From positions 1 through 46,223 of the forward strand of contig BMAG01000064.1 of the NCBI GenBank assembly GCA_014132595.1: a stretch of DNA of 46,223 nt, written 5' to 3'. The stretch's first letter is position 1; the number at the start of each line of letters is the position of its first letter. Positions 1 through 8,608 of the stretch are shown here, piece after piece. The translations under genes were made by a program, and so were the position numbers. The notes beneath the pieces are model-generated. The model saw only the letters and a program-made list of their open reading frames with translations, made no database searches and was not told where the DNA came from. This DNA comes from Gammaproteobacteria bacterium. GTDB lineage: Bacteria > Pseudomonadota > Gammaproteobacteria > DSM-16500.

Positions 1-27
1 AGCTGATAAGAAATATTTTGCCAAGTT

Positions 28-417
28 ATGAATTTTGTTAGATTTAAAACTGGATTGTTAGATGAATTTTCAATGCAAAATACGCTGAAATTACAATATC
101 CGTTGATTTCACTTACCAATCTTTTGTTAGATAGCAATGGATCTTTGTCATCTTTTCCACGTGAATTTATAGAAAAATTACAACATATTCTTGAAGCATA
201 CACACACAAAATATCGTTACTTCCTCATTCGGTAGAACAACAAAAAACGCTTGAAGAGATGTGGTATCTCCAGGGACATTTTATCGAATTTTTAAAATCG
301 CTAGAGATAGCTAAACCCTATTTTTTTCAAGCGGGAATGAGGGGTGTGAATGCTGTGCGAAAAAAAGAGATGGTCAATTTATTAAAAATCGTTAATCAGT
401 TATCCAATTCGGAATAA
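28..417 (+). CDS. Hypothetical protein, 129 aa
   Basis: I do not recognise this protein. It begins with ATG just after two in-frame stop codons (positions 4-9), so this is the first possible start in the frame. No clear Shine-Dalgarno sequence precedes it. The protein is soluble-looking, predicted mostly helical, and has no signal peptide, membrane segment or cysteine cluster. It ends 13 bases before the stop of the convergent histidine-phosphatase gene. Open frame length and ordinary codon use are the only support for it being a real gene. Confidence 0.55.
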   Translation: MNFVRFKTGLLDEFSMQNTLKLQYPLISLTNLLLDSNGSLSSFPREFIEKLQHILEAYTHKISLLPHSVEQQKTLEEMWYLQGHFIEFLKSLEIAKPYFFQAGMRGVNAVRKKEMVNLLKIVNQLSNSE

Positions 418-430
418 AAAATAATTTGAA

Positions 431-1066
431 TTATGACATCATTTTATAATAAAACTGCGCCCAAGATCCATTAAATAGAACATTGTATTGCTTATTAAGG
501 ATATTAAACTGGATGACATTTTCATTCGCATCGTATTCGATCACGAACACCGTATCAAAATTATTGATATCTAATGAGATATTCCTCATATCAATGCCCA
601 GATTCATCAATAGATCAGGAATTTTATTATGGTGCCAGCAAATAAGAATAACTGTATCATTAAATTTTTTATCATGCAGCAGATCCTCTGCTAATCGTTT
701 TTCCTCACCGTTTTGATAGTCACGTATGACGGTATAATCTGATAATGGATGACGTTCGGCGAGTTCATTAGCAAGCGGGGCAACCGTTTGTAATTCTCTT
801 AACGATGATTTATTTTTTAACGAGGAAGGATTGCTTGCGATGATGTAATTAGGCTCTGGAAATTTATTCAAATAATAGATGGCAAAAGCAATCGCTCTTA
901 CTTGCCCTTTAGGTGATAGAAAAGGGCCAGACTTTACTTGTAAAAGTTTATCCGCATGTCGAATAACTATGATTTCTTTAGGAGAGGCATGGACGGACGG
1001 AATTCCGAAGAGACTTGTGATTATAATTAAAATGATTCTCAATAATCTGCGCAAAAAATGAAACAT
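431..1066 (-). CDS. Histidine phosphatase superfamily protein, exported
   Basis: Probable periplasmic phosphatase of the histidine-phosphatase (phosphoglycerate-mutase-like) superfamily, 211 aa. The N-terminus is basic then strongly hydrophobic (about residues 8-24) and ends in a VHAS-type signal-peptidase site near residue 28. The catalytic RH motif appears as VIRHADK with H37. The second active-site histidine is probably H145 or H146 in the ICWHH segment near the C-terminus. The substrate cannot be read from sequence; family members act on phospho-sugars, phytate or phosphoproteins. It is transcribed divergently from the bufferin-like operon and converges on the hypothetical gene at the left edge. 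Family assignment is fairly secure, the specific role is not. Confidence 0.75.
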   Translation of the reverse strand: MFHFLRRLLRIILIIITSLFGIPSVHASPKEIIVIRHADKLLQVKSGPFLSPKGQVRAIAFAIYYLNKFPEPNYIIASNPSSLKNKSSLRELQTVAPLANELAERHPLSDYTVIRDYQNGEEKRLAEDLLHDKKFNDTVILICWHHNKIPDLLMNLGIDMRNISLDINNFDTVFVIEYDANENVIQFNILNKQYNVLFNGSWAQFYYKMMS

Positions 1067-1138
1067 ATTTTAAAATCGTTATAAGAAGCTAAGTTTAATC
1101 ATTGAAAAAGTATCTGTTAATAGTCATTTCTAGGATTA

Positions 1139-1147
1139 TGTTATACT
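1139..1147 (+). promoter_or_regulatory. Extended -10 promoter of the bufferin/YceI/b561 operon
   Basis: TG-T-TATACT reads as an extended -10 element (TGnTATAAT type), about 47 bases upstream of the first ATG. No good -35 hexamer lies 16-18 bases upstream, which is common for extended -10 promoters. The gene that follows has a clear AAGGAAA ribosome-binding site at 1181. Inference from consensus only. Confidence 0.5.
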
Positions 1148-1193
1148 GAACATTCTATCATTTTTGCCCAGACTATAAGTAAGGAAATTTAAA

Positions 1194-1481
1194 ATGAAAG
1201 ATATCAATGAGATTGTTAAGTTAGCCATCACCACTTTACTTACCTTATCTGCCACCACTGTTTTGATCACCAATGCCAATGCGGAAAACCCCCCTAAGAT
1301 GGAAAAATGTTATGGCATTGTTAAAACAGCGATGAATGATTGTCAAACAGCGACTGCATCTTGTGCAGGCTCTGCGACGAAAGACAATCAACCGGATGCT
1401 TTTATTTTCTTGCCTAAAGGAGATTGTAATAAAATTGTCGGCGGAAGCTTGACTCCGAAAAAGGATGAAAAAGCTAAATAG
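1194..1481 (+). CDS. BufA1/DUF2282-type bufferin-like periplasmic peptide
   Basis: A 95-residue exported cysteine peptide of the DUF2282 family, now described as BufA1-type bufferins (modified, copper-binding periplasmic peptides). It has a signal peptide ending at ANA (residue 30). The mature part carries four cysteines, C39, C50, C57 and C78, in the characteristic EKCYGIVK, NDCQTAT, SCAGSATKD and LPKGDC contexts, followed by GGSLTPK. In known bufferin loci the cysteines are modified by an MNIO enzyme (DUF692) with a DUF2063 partner. Neither is in this window. The gene instead heads an operon with YceI, cytochrome b561 and a second YceI. Ribosome-binding site AAGGAAA. Family identification is confident from motif order; modification and metal binding here are inference. 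Confidence 0.82.
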   Translation: MKDINEIVKLAITTLLTLSATTVLITNANAENPPKMEKCYGIVKTAMNDCQTATASCAGSATKDNQPDAFIFLPKGDCNKIVGGSLTPKKDEKAK

Positions 1482-1490
1482 GAGCTTTCT

Positions 1491-2066
1491 ATGAAACGGC
1501 TATTTGTTAATTATATTTTATTTATTTTTTTGTGCCTGTCGGTTAATACAGTTTTTGCGGCTGATTCTTACATACTTGATCCGATGCATACTGCTGTTTT
1601 ATGGCATGTGAATCATTTTGGATTCTCAAATCCCTCTGGAAAATGGATGGCTTCCGGTAATGTGCTATTAGATGAGGCGAATCCAAAAAATAGTAAAGTC
1701 AATGCAGTGATCATGACGGGTGATATTGTGACAGGGATTCCCGAGCTTGATAAACATCTGAGAGGGGAACTTTTTTTTGATGTTAAAAAATTTCCAACAG
1801 CAACTTTTGTGAGTGATAAAGTGGATATTGTGAATAAAAAAACGGCTAAGGTGCATGGTATTTTAACTTTGCATGGCGTGTCAAAACCCGTGATTTTATT
1901 GGTCACATTAAATAAGATGGGAAAAAATCCAATTTCAGATAAAATGTCAGCAGGTTTTTCGGCTAGCACAAAAATTAAACGTTCTGATTTTGGTATCAAT
2001 ACTTTCATCCCGGGAGTCGGTGATGAAGTGATTCTTAATATTGAAGCGGAAGCTTATAAAAAATAA
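1491..2066 (+). CDS. YceI family periplasmic protein (first copy)
   Basis: YceI-family lipocalin-like beta-barrel, 191 aa, exported. The signal peptide ends after VFAA (about residue 24), and the mature protein opens with the typical YILDPMHTAVLWHVNHFG segment. Family members bind isoprenoid quinones or other long lipids in the periplasm. Later family signatures include LRGELFFDVKKFPTATF, HGILTLHGVSKPV and a C-terminal KIKRSDFGI motif. The start follows the previous stop by nine bases, with TAGGAG overlapping that stop codon as ribosome-binding site. The stop overlaps the start of the b561 gene by one base, so the products are very likely translationally coupled. Confidence 0.88.
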   Translation: MKRLFVNYILFIFLCLSVNTVFAADSYILDPMHTAVLWHVNHFGFSNPSGKWMASGNVLLDEANPKNSKVNAVIMTGDIVTGIPELDKHLRGELFFDVKKFPTATFVSDKVDIVNKKTAKVHGILTLHGVSKPVILLVTLNKMGKNPISDKMSAGFSASTKIKRSDFGINTFIPGVGDEVILNIEAEAYKK

Positions 2067-2602
2067 TGATGCAATTAAAAAATACTGAAACGCATTTTGG
2101 TTTGATATCGATTCTTTTCCATTGGTTAATGGCTATTTTACTTATTGCATTGCTTGCGCTGGGGTTGTATATGGTAAGATTGCCTCTTTCTATAGAAAAG
2201 CTGAGATTATATGGATGGCATAAAGAATGGGGAATGTTGGCACTGTTGTTAGTTATTCTACGCAGTATCTGGCGTGTGTCTAATATTATTCCTCATTTAG
2301 AAATTCCGTGGTGGGAGGCACTTGCTGCAAGAACAGTGCATTTTGCTTTTTACGTGTTTATGTTTGCAATACCGTTGACAGGGTGGCTCATGACTTCCAG
2401 TTCAGGTCTCCCGGTTTCTTTTTTTGGATGGTTTGTTTTTCCGGATCTTATTTCATCTCATACAGATTTGATTCATTTATTCAAAAAAACCCATAAATGG
2501 TTAGGCTATGGTTTGATTGCTGCAATCATTCTTCATGTGTGCGCTGCGTTAAAACATCATTTTATCGATAAAGACGATATTTTAAGGAGAATGTTTTTAT
2601 GA
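2066..2602 (+). CDS. Cytochrome b561 family membrane protein
   Basis: Four-helix inner-membrane dihaem cytochrome b561 of the bacterial CybB/YodB type, 178 aa. Histidines suited to haem binding appear in the expected helices: FHWLMA in helix 1, GWHKEWG before helix 2, VHFAFYVF in helix 3 and ILHVCAALKHHF in helix 4. The family transfers electrons between quinone and periplasmic acceptors; E. coli CybB is reported to oxidise superoxide. Two adjacent ATGs (2066 and 2069) can serve as start, and the first overlaps the yceI stop codon by one base. Its stop overlaps the next yceI start by four bases. The YceI-b561-YceI arrangement suggests one envelope redox function. Confidence 0.88.
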   Translation: MMQLKNTETHFGLISILFHWLMAILLIALLALGLYMVRLPLSIEKLRLYGWHKEWGMLALLLVILRSIWRVSNIIPHLEIPWWEALAARTVHFAFYVFMFAIPLTGWLMTSSSGLPVSFFGWFVFPDLISSHTDLIHLFKKTHKWLGYGLIAAIILHVCAALKHHFIDKDDILRRMFL

Positions 2603-3171
2603 TTCGACGGGCTATCAATTTCTTGCTTTTGCTAAGTGCGTTCATTGTTTCTGTTTATTCCTATGGGTCTGTTCCTGAATGGACGATTAAACCTGCTGAA
2701 AGTAGTTTGACTTTTACGGCCACACAAAATGGGGCTCCTGTGTCGGGTCAATTTAAAACATTTTCAGGCGACATCCATTTTGATCCTAACCAGTTGGGAG
2801 CAAGCAACGTGAATATTGCAGTTGAGATAGGTTCTATTAACGATGCCTATAATAAATTAACAGATACACTCAAATCTAAAGATTGGTTTGATGAGAAAGC
2901 ATTTCCTCAAGCTGTTTTTAAATCCAGCCAATTTAAAAAAGTGGGTGACAAAAAATTTGAATCTAATGGAACTTTGACGATTCGTGATAAAACATTACCT
3001 GTGACCTTGGATTTAACGTTAGAAGAATACGGTCCTACGAATGCAAAAATGAAAGGCAGCACCGTCATTAAACGTACAGATTTTGGTGTCGGACAAGGCG
3101 AATGGGCTGATACAAAGCTTATAAAAAATGAGGTGCGAATCAACTTTATGGTCACTGCGACAAAGAAATAA
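2599..3171 (+). CDS. YceI family periplasmic protein (second copy)
   Basis: Second YceI-family protein of the operon, 190 aa. The signal peptide ends around residue 24 (YSYGS), followed by WTIKPAESSLTFTATQNGAPVSG. Like other YceI proteins it should form a lipid- or quinone-binding periplasmic barrel; the KSKDWFDEKAFPQAVF and GTLTIRDKTLPVTLDL segments match the family. Its sequence is clearly diverged from the first copy, so this is not a recent tandem duplication. The ATG overlaps the b561 stop by four bases (ATGA). The operon appears to end here; no obvious terminator follows. Confidence 0.87.
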   Translation: MIRRAINFLLLLSAFIVSVYSYGSVPEWTIKPAESSLTFTATQNGAPVSGQFKTFSGDIHFDPNQLGASNVNIAVEIGSINDAYNKLTDTLKSKDWFDEKAFPQAVFKSSQFKKVGDKKFESNGTLTIRDKTLPVTLDLTLEEYGPTNAKMKGSTVIKRTDFGVGQGEWADTKLIKNEVRINFMVTATKK

Positions 3172-3297
3172 ATATAAAGCAATTGTATGGATCTCTCATT
3201 TGATTTATTAATGACCAGTATCTTTTTGACATAAATCAATATTTGGTTAAATAATTATTCTTAATACATACAACTTGCTGACTTGAGCAAAAAATTC

Positions 3298-3306
3298 TGT
3301 TATTCT
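3298..3306 (+). promoter_or_regulatory. Extended -10 promoter of the cold-shock gene
   Basis: TG-T-TATTCT forms an extended -10. Transcription would begin near 3313, leaving a leader of about 90 bases before the coding start. The leader is AT-rich. Long structured leaders are typical of temperature-regulated csp genes, but I cannot demonstrate a fold here. Confidence 0.4.
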
Positions 3307-3402
3307 AAGCTGCGCTATGAAATTGTTATATCTATTTCATCCGAAATAAAATTTTAGCAATTTGTTCTAGCGTTAATTCTTAATTTGATGAAGGTTATTT
3401 GT

Positions 3403-3615
3403 ATGGCTCGTGAAACTGGAAAAGTGAAGTGGTTTAATGCTGGTAAAGGGTTTGGCTTTATTGAACGTGAAAAAGGGGACGATGTATTTGTTCACTTCAA
3501 GTCAATTAATGGTCAAGGTTATCGTACCTTATCTGAAGGTCAGCAAGTTGAGTTCACAGTAACGCAAGGTCAAAAAGGCCTGCAAGCTGAAGACGTGACA
3601 GTTATTGACGAATAG
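3403..3615 (+). CDS. CspA-family cold-shock protein
   Basis: A 70-residue cold-shock domain protein, an OB-fold RNA/ssDNA chaperone of the cytoplasm. RNP1 (GKGFGFIE) and RNP2 (DVFVHFK) are intact, and the protein starts with the standard [12 protein letters not shown] block and ends at VTVIDE. I place the start at the ATG of [10 protein letters not shown], with GAAGG about eight bases upstream. An in-frame ATG 18 bases earlier would add MMKVIC, which is not seen in the family. The gene stands alone between the YceI operon and a convergent M13 peptidase, and a good intrinsic terminator follows. Which Csp paralogue it is, and whether it is cold-induced, cannot be said. Confidence 0.93.
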   Translation: MARETGKVKWFNAGKGFGFIEREKGDDVFVHFKSINGQGYRTLSEGQQVEFTVTQGQKGLQAEDVTVIDE

Positions 3616-3643
3616 TCGTAATTTGTTAATTGAAAACAGATGG

Positions 3644-3681
3644 CCCTGGATGGATTTATTCATTCAGGGTTTTTCTTTTTT
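3644..3681 (+). terminator. Intrinsic terminator after the csp gene
   Basis: CCCTGGATG and CATTCAGGG form a nine-base-pair stem (one G-U pair) around an eight-base loop, followed by a T-rich run at 3670-3681. It lies 29 bases after the cold-shock stop codon. Confidence 0.8.
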
Positions 3682-3694
3682 AGCTATTTCATGA

Positions 3695-5710
3695 TCACCA
3701 AACTTTACATCTATCTTTATTGATCATAGGGCTATTGCTTGAGAGAGCAAATGAGTTCTGAAATTCTGGCATATTTGCAAAAATCCCATTAGAACGTAGT
3801 TGAATAGGTGGATGAGGATCTATAAGTATTCGACGGCGAGATTCTTCTGGCCTCATATTTGCCGCATTGATGTGTGCAGCACTTAGGAAAAATTGCTGAT
3901 CGGGAGTAAAACCTTTTATGGCAACGGCTTTTGAATAGTTCGATGATTCATGAAAGGCATTATAGGCCAGTGTCATACCGCTTAAATCAGCTATTGCTTC
4001 GCCTGAAACAAGATTGCCTTGTACGGATTGCCCATTGATTTTATATTGCGAATATTGATGTACAATGCAATGAGCGGCAAGTTGGAATTTTTTTAAATCA
4101 TCTTCCGTCCACCAGTTTTTTAAATTACCCTGTCCGTCAAATTGTGCGCCTTGATCGTCGAAGGCATGTGTCATCTCATGCCCAATGACATAGCCGATTG
4201 CGCCATAATTCACAGCCGCTCCTGCATTGGGGTTGAAGAAGGGAGGCTGTAAAATACCTGCTAGTAAATTAAATTCGTTTTTTGAAGGATCGTAATAGGC
4301 ATTAATTTCCTGTGGAATCATATCCCATTCTTGTCTATCAACGGGTTTTCCAATTTTATTCAAAGAATAGCGTTTTGCAAATTCGGCAGATTTTAAGATA
4401 TTCAATACATAAGGCCCCTGATCGATAGATAAAGCAGAATAATCACGCCATTTATCGGGATAGCCAATATGGTATTTCATTAAACTTAATTTATGGAGAG
4501 CAGCCGTGCGAGTTTCGGATGACATCCACGGCACGGTTTTCAAATCTAATTCTAACGTATTGCGAATATGGTCAAGAATATCTTGTATTGCTTGTTTTGA
4601 AGAAAGAGGAAACATTTTTTCTACGTATAATTTTCCAACGGCAAAACCAAGTGCTTCGTTTTCTTCATTCATGACGCGATGCCAACGTGGCAATAATTGC
4701 TTAGCACCCGTGAGTTTCTTTTGTAGATAAAAGCTTTCATCGACAAAAGGTTTAGATAAATAAGGTGCTGTTGCTTGAATAAGATGCCATCGTAGATACA
4801 CTTTCCAATCTTTAAGAGAAAGATTTTTTAGTTGGTCTTCTATACATACAAAGAAAGTGGGTGTTGCAAGATTAATTTGTTGAATGTCAGGATAACCTAA
4901 GTCAGCAAAAAATAATTTCCAGTCAAAATGAGGCGTGACTTTTTGTAGTTCGTCAAGAGTCTTAAGATGATAAATATGATGGGGATCACGTTGTTCAATT
5001 CTCGAAAGAGAAGCTTTAGCAAAGGCTGTCTCTATTGTCAAAATGGTATGCGCGTCCTGACTTGCGTTGAAAGGAGTTTCGCCTAACAATTTTAGCATTC
5101 TTGTGACGTGTGAGAGATAATCTTTTCGAAGTTCAACGAATTTTTTATCGTTCAATAAATAATAATCACGATCAGGCAAACCAAGACCGCCCTGATTTGC
5201 AATGCCGATGACTTTGCTGCTATCTGTAAAATCCTGCATTTGATCAAAAATAAAGGGTGTGCTCATGCCTATTAGTTGTAAGTGCGCTATTTCATGCTGC
5301 AAATCAGAGAGCTGATTCATGTTTTCTATGCGTGAAAATTCAGGCTGTAAAGGGGTGCTGCCTAGCTTGTTAAGTGCCGTTTCATCCATTCCGCTTTTAT
5401 AAAAATCACCGATTTTTTGTTGAATGCTATTGGGTTTATTATTAGGATTTTTAGCGATGTTTTGAATGAGAGTATGAATGATCTTTGTATTATTTTCTTG
5501 TAAGACAGTCCAGACACTCCAGGAAGGGTAAGCTGCAGGAATGGGATGGTTTTTACGCCAAGTGCCATTTGCGAATTCGTAAAAATTCTGACCTGGATTC
5601 ATATGGTAATCTAGCCAATCTAAGTAGAGGCCCGTTTTGTCTTGTGACATGGAAGCTGACAATTGTGTGGAGAGAAGAAAGCCACAAATAAAAGTTATGA
5701 AATATTTCAT
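3695..5710 (-). CDS. M13 family zinc metallopeptidase (PepO/neprilysin type), exported
   Basis: Full-length M13 endopeptidase, 671 aa, with a signal peptide (hydrophobic residues 3-17, cleavage near LSASMS). The zinc site is complete: HEMTH at 511-515 within GYVIGHEMTHAFDDQG, and the third ligand in GEAIADLSG at E571. The NAYYDPSKNEF and LLAGILQPPFF segments are the family's substrate-binding region, and the C-terminus ends in the canonical C-x-VW. M13 enzymes cleave small peptides; bacterial members are periplasmic or secreted. It is monocistronic, convergent with the csp gene, with ATG at 5710. Nothing indicates degradation of the gene. Confidence 0.95.
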   Translation of the reverse strand: MKYFITFICGFLLSTQLSASMSQDKTGLYLDWLDYHMNPGQNFYEFANGTWRKNHPIPAAYPSWSVWTVLQENNTKIIHTLIQNIAKNPNNKPNSIQQKIGDFYKSGMDETALNKLGSTPLQPEFSRIENMNQLSDLQHEIAHLQLIGMSTPFIFDQMQDFTDSSKVIGIANQGGLGLPDRDYYLLNDKKFVELRKDYLSHVTRMLKLLGETPFNASQDAHTILTIETAFAKASLSRIEQRDPHHIYHLKTLDELQKVTPHFDWKLFFADLGYPDIQQINLATPTFFVCIEDQLKNLSLKDWKVYLRWHLIQATAPYLSKPFVDESFYLQKKLTGAKQLLPRWHRVMNEENEALGFAVGKLYVEKMFPLSSKQAIQDILDHIRNTLELDLKTVPWMSSETRTAALHKLSLMKYHIGYPDKWRDYSALSIDQGPYVLNILKSAEFAKRYSLNKIGKPVDRQEWDMIPQEINAYYDPSKNEFNLLAGILQPPFFNPNAGAAVNYGAIGYVIGHEMTHAFDDQGAQFDGQGNLKNWWTEDDLKKFQLAAHCIVHQYSQYKINGQSVQGNLVSGEAIADLSGMTLAYNAFHESSNYSKAVAIKGFTPDQQFFLSAAHINAANMRPEESRRRILIDPHPPIQLRSNGIFANMPEFQNSFALSSNSPMINKDRCKVW

Positions 5711-5776
5711 AATGATCGCTCAACTATAAGAGTTGTCAAAGTAACACAACAGCAGCGTATCTTACAAGAAAAATGT

Positions 5777-6136
5777 TTATTTTTTACGCACAGCTGGGGT
5801 CGACGGGGGAGAGTCTTCGCGGGATACGTTATTATAAATGATTCGGCCTCCAAGAAGGGCAAAAGGTACTGCAACCAACAATAACCAGGGTGAGAACACT
5901 GAAATAAGATGGCTATGCAAAAGTACGAAAAGACAGGCTCCTGATAAGAAGTTGCTCAAAATTAATAAAATGTCGGTCAGTTGTTCTTTTAGCATCTTTT
6001 TATTCTTGGCACAGTATTCTGCATCATTTCGATACTTAAAAAAATGACAGCTTTGCTTTCTGCAAGCCGATGGATATCGTTTGGGGGTTTCAAGCGTTAG
6101 ATCCTTCGTTTTTTTAAAAAATCTGGGTAAAGTCAT
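5777..6136 (-). CDS. Small two-helix membrane protein, unknown
   Basis: I do not recognise this 119-residue protein. The N-terminal half is basic, with three cysteines spaced C-x5-C-x11-C around residues 25-43 (ACRKQSC...AEYC). Two adjacent hydrophobic segments follow (about 52-72 and 80-97), then a polar proline-rich tail with a basic end. A cytoplasmic cysteine-containing domain on a membrane hairpin is the simplest reading. It lies upstream of and codirectional with the M13 peptidase, separated from it by 66 bases. Metal binding by the cysteines is speculation. Confidence 0.55.
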   Translation of the reverse strand: MTLPRFFKKTKDLTLETPKRYPSACRKQSCHFFKYRNDAEYCAKNKKMLKEQLTDILLILSNFLSGACLFVLLHSHLISVFSPWLLLVAVPFALLGGRIIYNNVSREDSPPSTPAVRKK

Positions 6137-6336
6137 AAAAAGTCATCCGTCTAATTGAGAAGTATTCTTATTTGGAAAGATACTTCAAGTTAAACTCAAT
6201 CTCAAGTGCTAAATAGTAATGTGTCCAATAAAGTGATATTGCTAAATATTTATCCACGTTAGTGTGTGCATTACTCATTGCAGGTTTCTGACCTCTGATT
6301 TGAGATATACTATGAATATATTCAGGAGTGATTCTC

Positions 6337-8514
6337 ATGTTTGATGCAGATCGCCCTATTCAAAAAAGTGAACAAGACAGGCTTGGCAGGACTGTTTTTT
6401 CAAAGTCACTGGCACGTTGTATTCTCGATCATAAAAATACGGAAAGTTTAGTCATTGGCTTAAATGGTAGTTGGGGATCGGGTAAAACATCCATTATTAA
6501 TTTGACGTTGGAAGAGCTGCATTTTGCATCAGGGAATATGTTTGATGATGAAAGACCTATAATTTTAAATTTTAGTCCATGGAGTTATTCGGGTCAGGAT
6601 CAATTAGTTTATAGTTTTTTTCGTCGTCTTACTTCAGAAATGCGTAATGCTACTTATTTTGAAAAATCAGATAAGATCATTTATCTTTTAGAATTATATA
6701 TTTCATTTTTCACGCATAAACCTGTGCCTAAGGCAATGCGGATTAAACATTCATGGTTTAGACGTTTTGGAAAATCACGAAAAACAACAAAAGATGTATC
6801 GGGTTGGGAATCTGGGCGTGATTTAACAATGGTTAAATCAGAGTTGAATGAATTACTCGCCCATCAAAAACATAAGATTATTATTTTCATCGATAATATT
6901 CCAAGGCTAATGGATCAAGAAATAAATCAGATTTTTCAAATCGTCAAATCAATTGGTGATTTTGCGAATACTGTTTACATCCTGGCATTTGATAAAGAAT
7001 ATGTGATGAAGGCGATGAATCGGGTGCATGGTGTGGGTGGTGCTGAATATATCGATAAATTAATTCAGCTGCCTTTTAATATACCCGGCATTTCAAAACA
7101 GGATTTAATGGTGATCTTGTTGGATCGTTTGAAGAAATTGTTGGTAGTCGTGCCTGAAGATAGTTGGGATAAAGAATATTGGGCAGATATTTATTATTCA
7201 ATGCTGCAATATTTCTTTGAAAATGTTCGGGATATTACGCGTTATGTGAACACTTTGAGTTTTGGATTTTCATGGGTGAAAGAATTAGTGAATCCGGTTG
7301 ATTTCTTTGCAATTACTGCAATCGAAGTCTTCGAACCGCGTGTCTATTATGGTGTGCGTGATAATAAAGGATTATTTACGGATTTAGCGGACAGTGTTTA
7401 TGACTTTGATGCGGAAAAATTAGCAGAAGATAAATCTCGCTGTGATGAAATATTAAATCGCGCTGAAAAAATACCAAAGGATTTATTACTGCAATTGCTG
7501 ATTCGTTTGTTTCCACGATTAAGAAGCATGTATGAGCCTAAAATTGAATTTTATCATTCTGAAGCGATCGCACGAAAAAATAAACGCATCTGCACACTTG
7601 ATGTTTTTGATATCTATTTTAGACTTTCCATTCCAAGCGGATCTTTTTCTGAAACTGAAATGAAAGCAATTTTAGATTTATCTTCAGATGAAGAAGGATT
7701 TGCCCTTGCGTTAGTGCGGCTTAACAAAGATGAGAGAATTCCTCAATTTCTCGATGCATTTGACAGCTTGACGATGCATAAAATTCCCGTAAAAAATATA
7801 CCAAATGTGATTAGTGCATTTATGGATAGCGCAGATTTATTTCCTGCGGGTGATAATAGTATTTTGAGTTGTAATACAGCGACACTGATTCATCGTATTT
7901 TTCATCAATTATTGCGACGTATGCCCGATAGAGAAGAGAGATTTGCTGCATTTAGTAATGCCATTCTTAAGGCTACTAATAGTATTTATATTATTGTGCA
8001 TGAAATAAGAGAACAATTTAAGGAACATATGGAAAATGAGGATGATTATGTTCCTGTTGAATATCGGGATTTTACACCGGATCAAATTCTTCGCTTGAAA
8101 GAATTGGCGGTAAATAAAATTTTATCATGGGTTGATATGAAACGGTTATCTGAGCATCCTAAATTTTTATCTTTACTAGAAGCCTGGAAAGCATGGGGAA
8201 ATGAAATGGAATGCAGGGAGTATGTGGCAGCTATTACACAAGATGATCGTGGACTCTTGGCATTTTTATGTGCGGCATTACATGAGCCAATCGAGCAAAC
8301 TATTAGCAAACTAGAGCCGAATCCTGCATGGCGAATGTATTTAAAAAATATCGATGATTTTATACCCTCTCGGGCCTTGATTCCTCATGCAACATTGATG
8401 TTTAAGGATGTAGGATTTGAAAAACTCCGTGAAAAAGAACAAGTTGCGTTACTTATTTTCCTTGATTTGGTTGAGCCAAATGCAGTAAAAATTATCCCTC
8501 AAACATCCGTATAA
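6337..8514 (+). CDS. KAP family P-loop NTPase
   Basis: KAP-family NTPase of the STAND class, 725 aa. Walker A is GSWGSGKT with K50; the Walker B-like IIIFIDNI has D186; a second acidic strand VYILAFDKEYV follows, then GAEYIDKLIQLPFNIP, all in KAP order. Many KAP proteins have membrane helices inserted in the P-loop domain. The corresponding insert here (about residues 100-150) is basic and not hydrophobic, so this looks like a cytoplasmic member with a long helical C-terminal part (about residues 330-725). I start at ATG 6337, eight bases after AGGAG; an in-frame GTG nine bases earlier sits on the ribosome-binding site. Some KAP proteins act in phage exclusion; no companion defence genes are seen, so the role is open. 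Confidence 0.85.
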   Translation: MFDADRPIQKSEQDRLGRTVFSKSLARCILDHKNTESLVIGLNGSWGSGKTSIINLTLEELHFASGNMFDDERPIILNFSPWSYSGQDQLVYSFFRRLTSEMRNATYFEKSDKIIYLLELYISFFTHKPVPKAMRIKHSWFRRFGKSRKTTKDVSGWESGRDLTMVKSELNELLAHQKHKIIIFIDNIPRLMDQEINQIFQIVKSIGDFANTVYILAFDKEYVMKAMNRVHGVGGAEYIDKLIQLPFNIPGISKQDLMVILLDRLKKLLVVVPEDSWDKEYWADIYYSMLQYFFENVRDITRYVNTLSFGFSWVKELVNPVDFFAITAIEVFEPRVYYGVRDNKGLFTDLADSVYDFDAEKLAEDKSRCDEILNRAEKIPKDLLLQLLIRLFPRLRSMYEPKIEFYHSEAIARKNKRICTLDVFDIYFRLSIPSGSFSETEMKAILDLSSDEEGFALALVRLNKDERIPQFLDAFDSLTMHKIPVKNIPNVISAFMDSADLFPAGDNSILSCNTATLIHRIFHQLLRRMPDREERFAAFSNAILKATNSIYIIVHEIREQFKEHMENEDDYVPVEYRDFTPDQILRLKELAVNKILSWVDMKRLSEHPKFLSLLEAWKAWGNEMECREYVAAITQDDRGLLAFLCAALHEPIEQTISKLEPNPAWRMYLKNIDDFIPSRALIPHATLMFKDVGFEKLREKEQVALLIFLDLVEPNAVKIIPQTSV

Positions 8515-8608
8515 AATGCCAAAATATGCTATAAATCAGGTTAAATCACATAAAATTTGTGTCACAATACGCGTCCATCTGGGTTTTTTGGTTAAAGGTT
8601 AATTTAAG

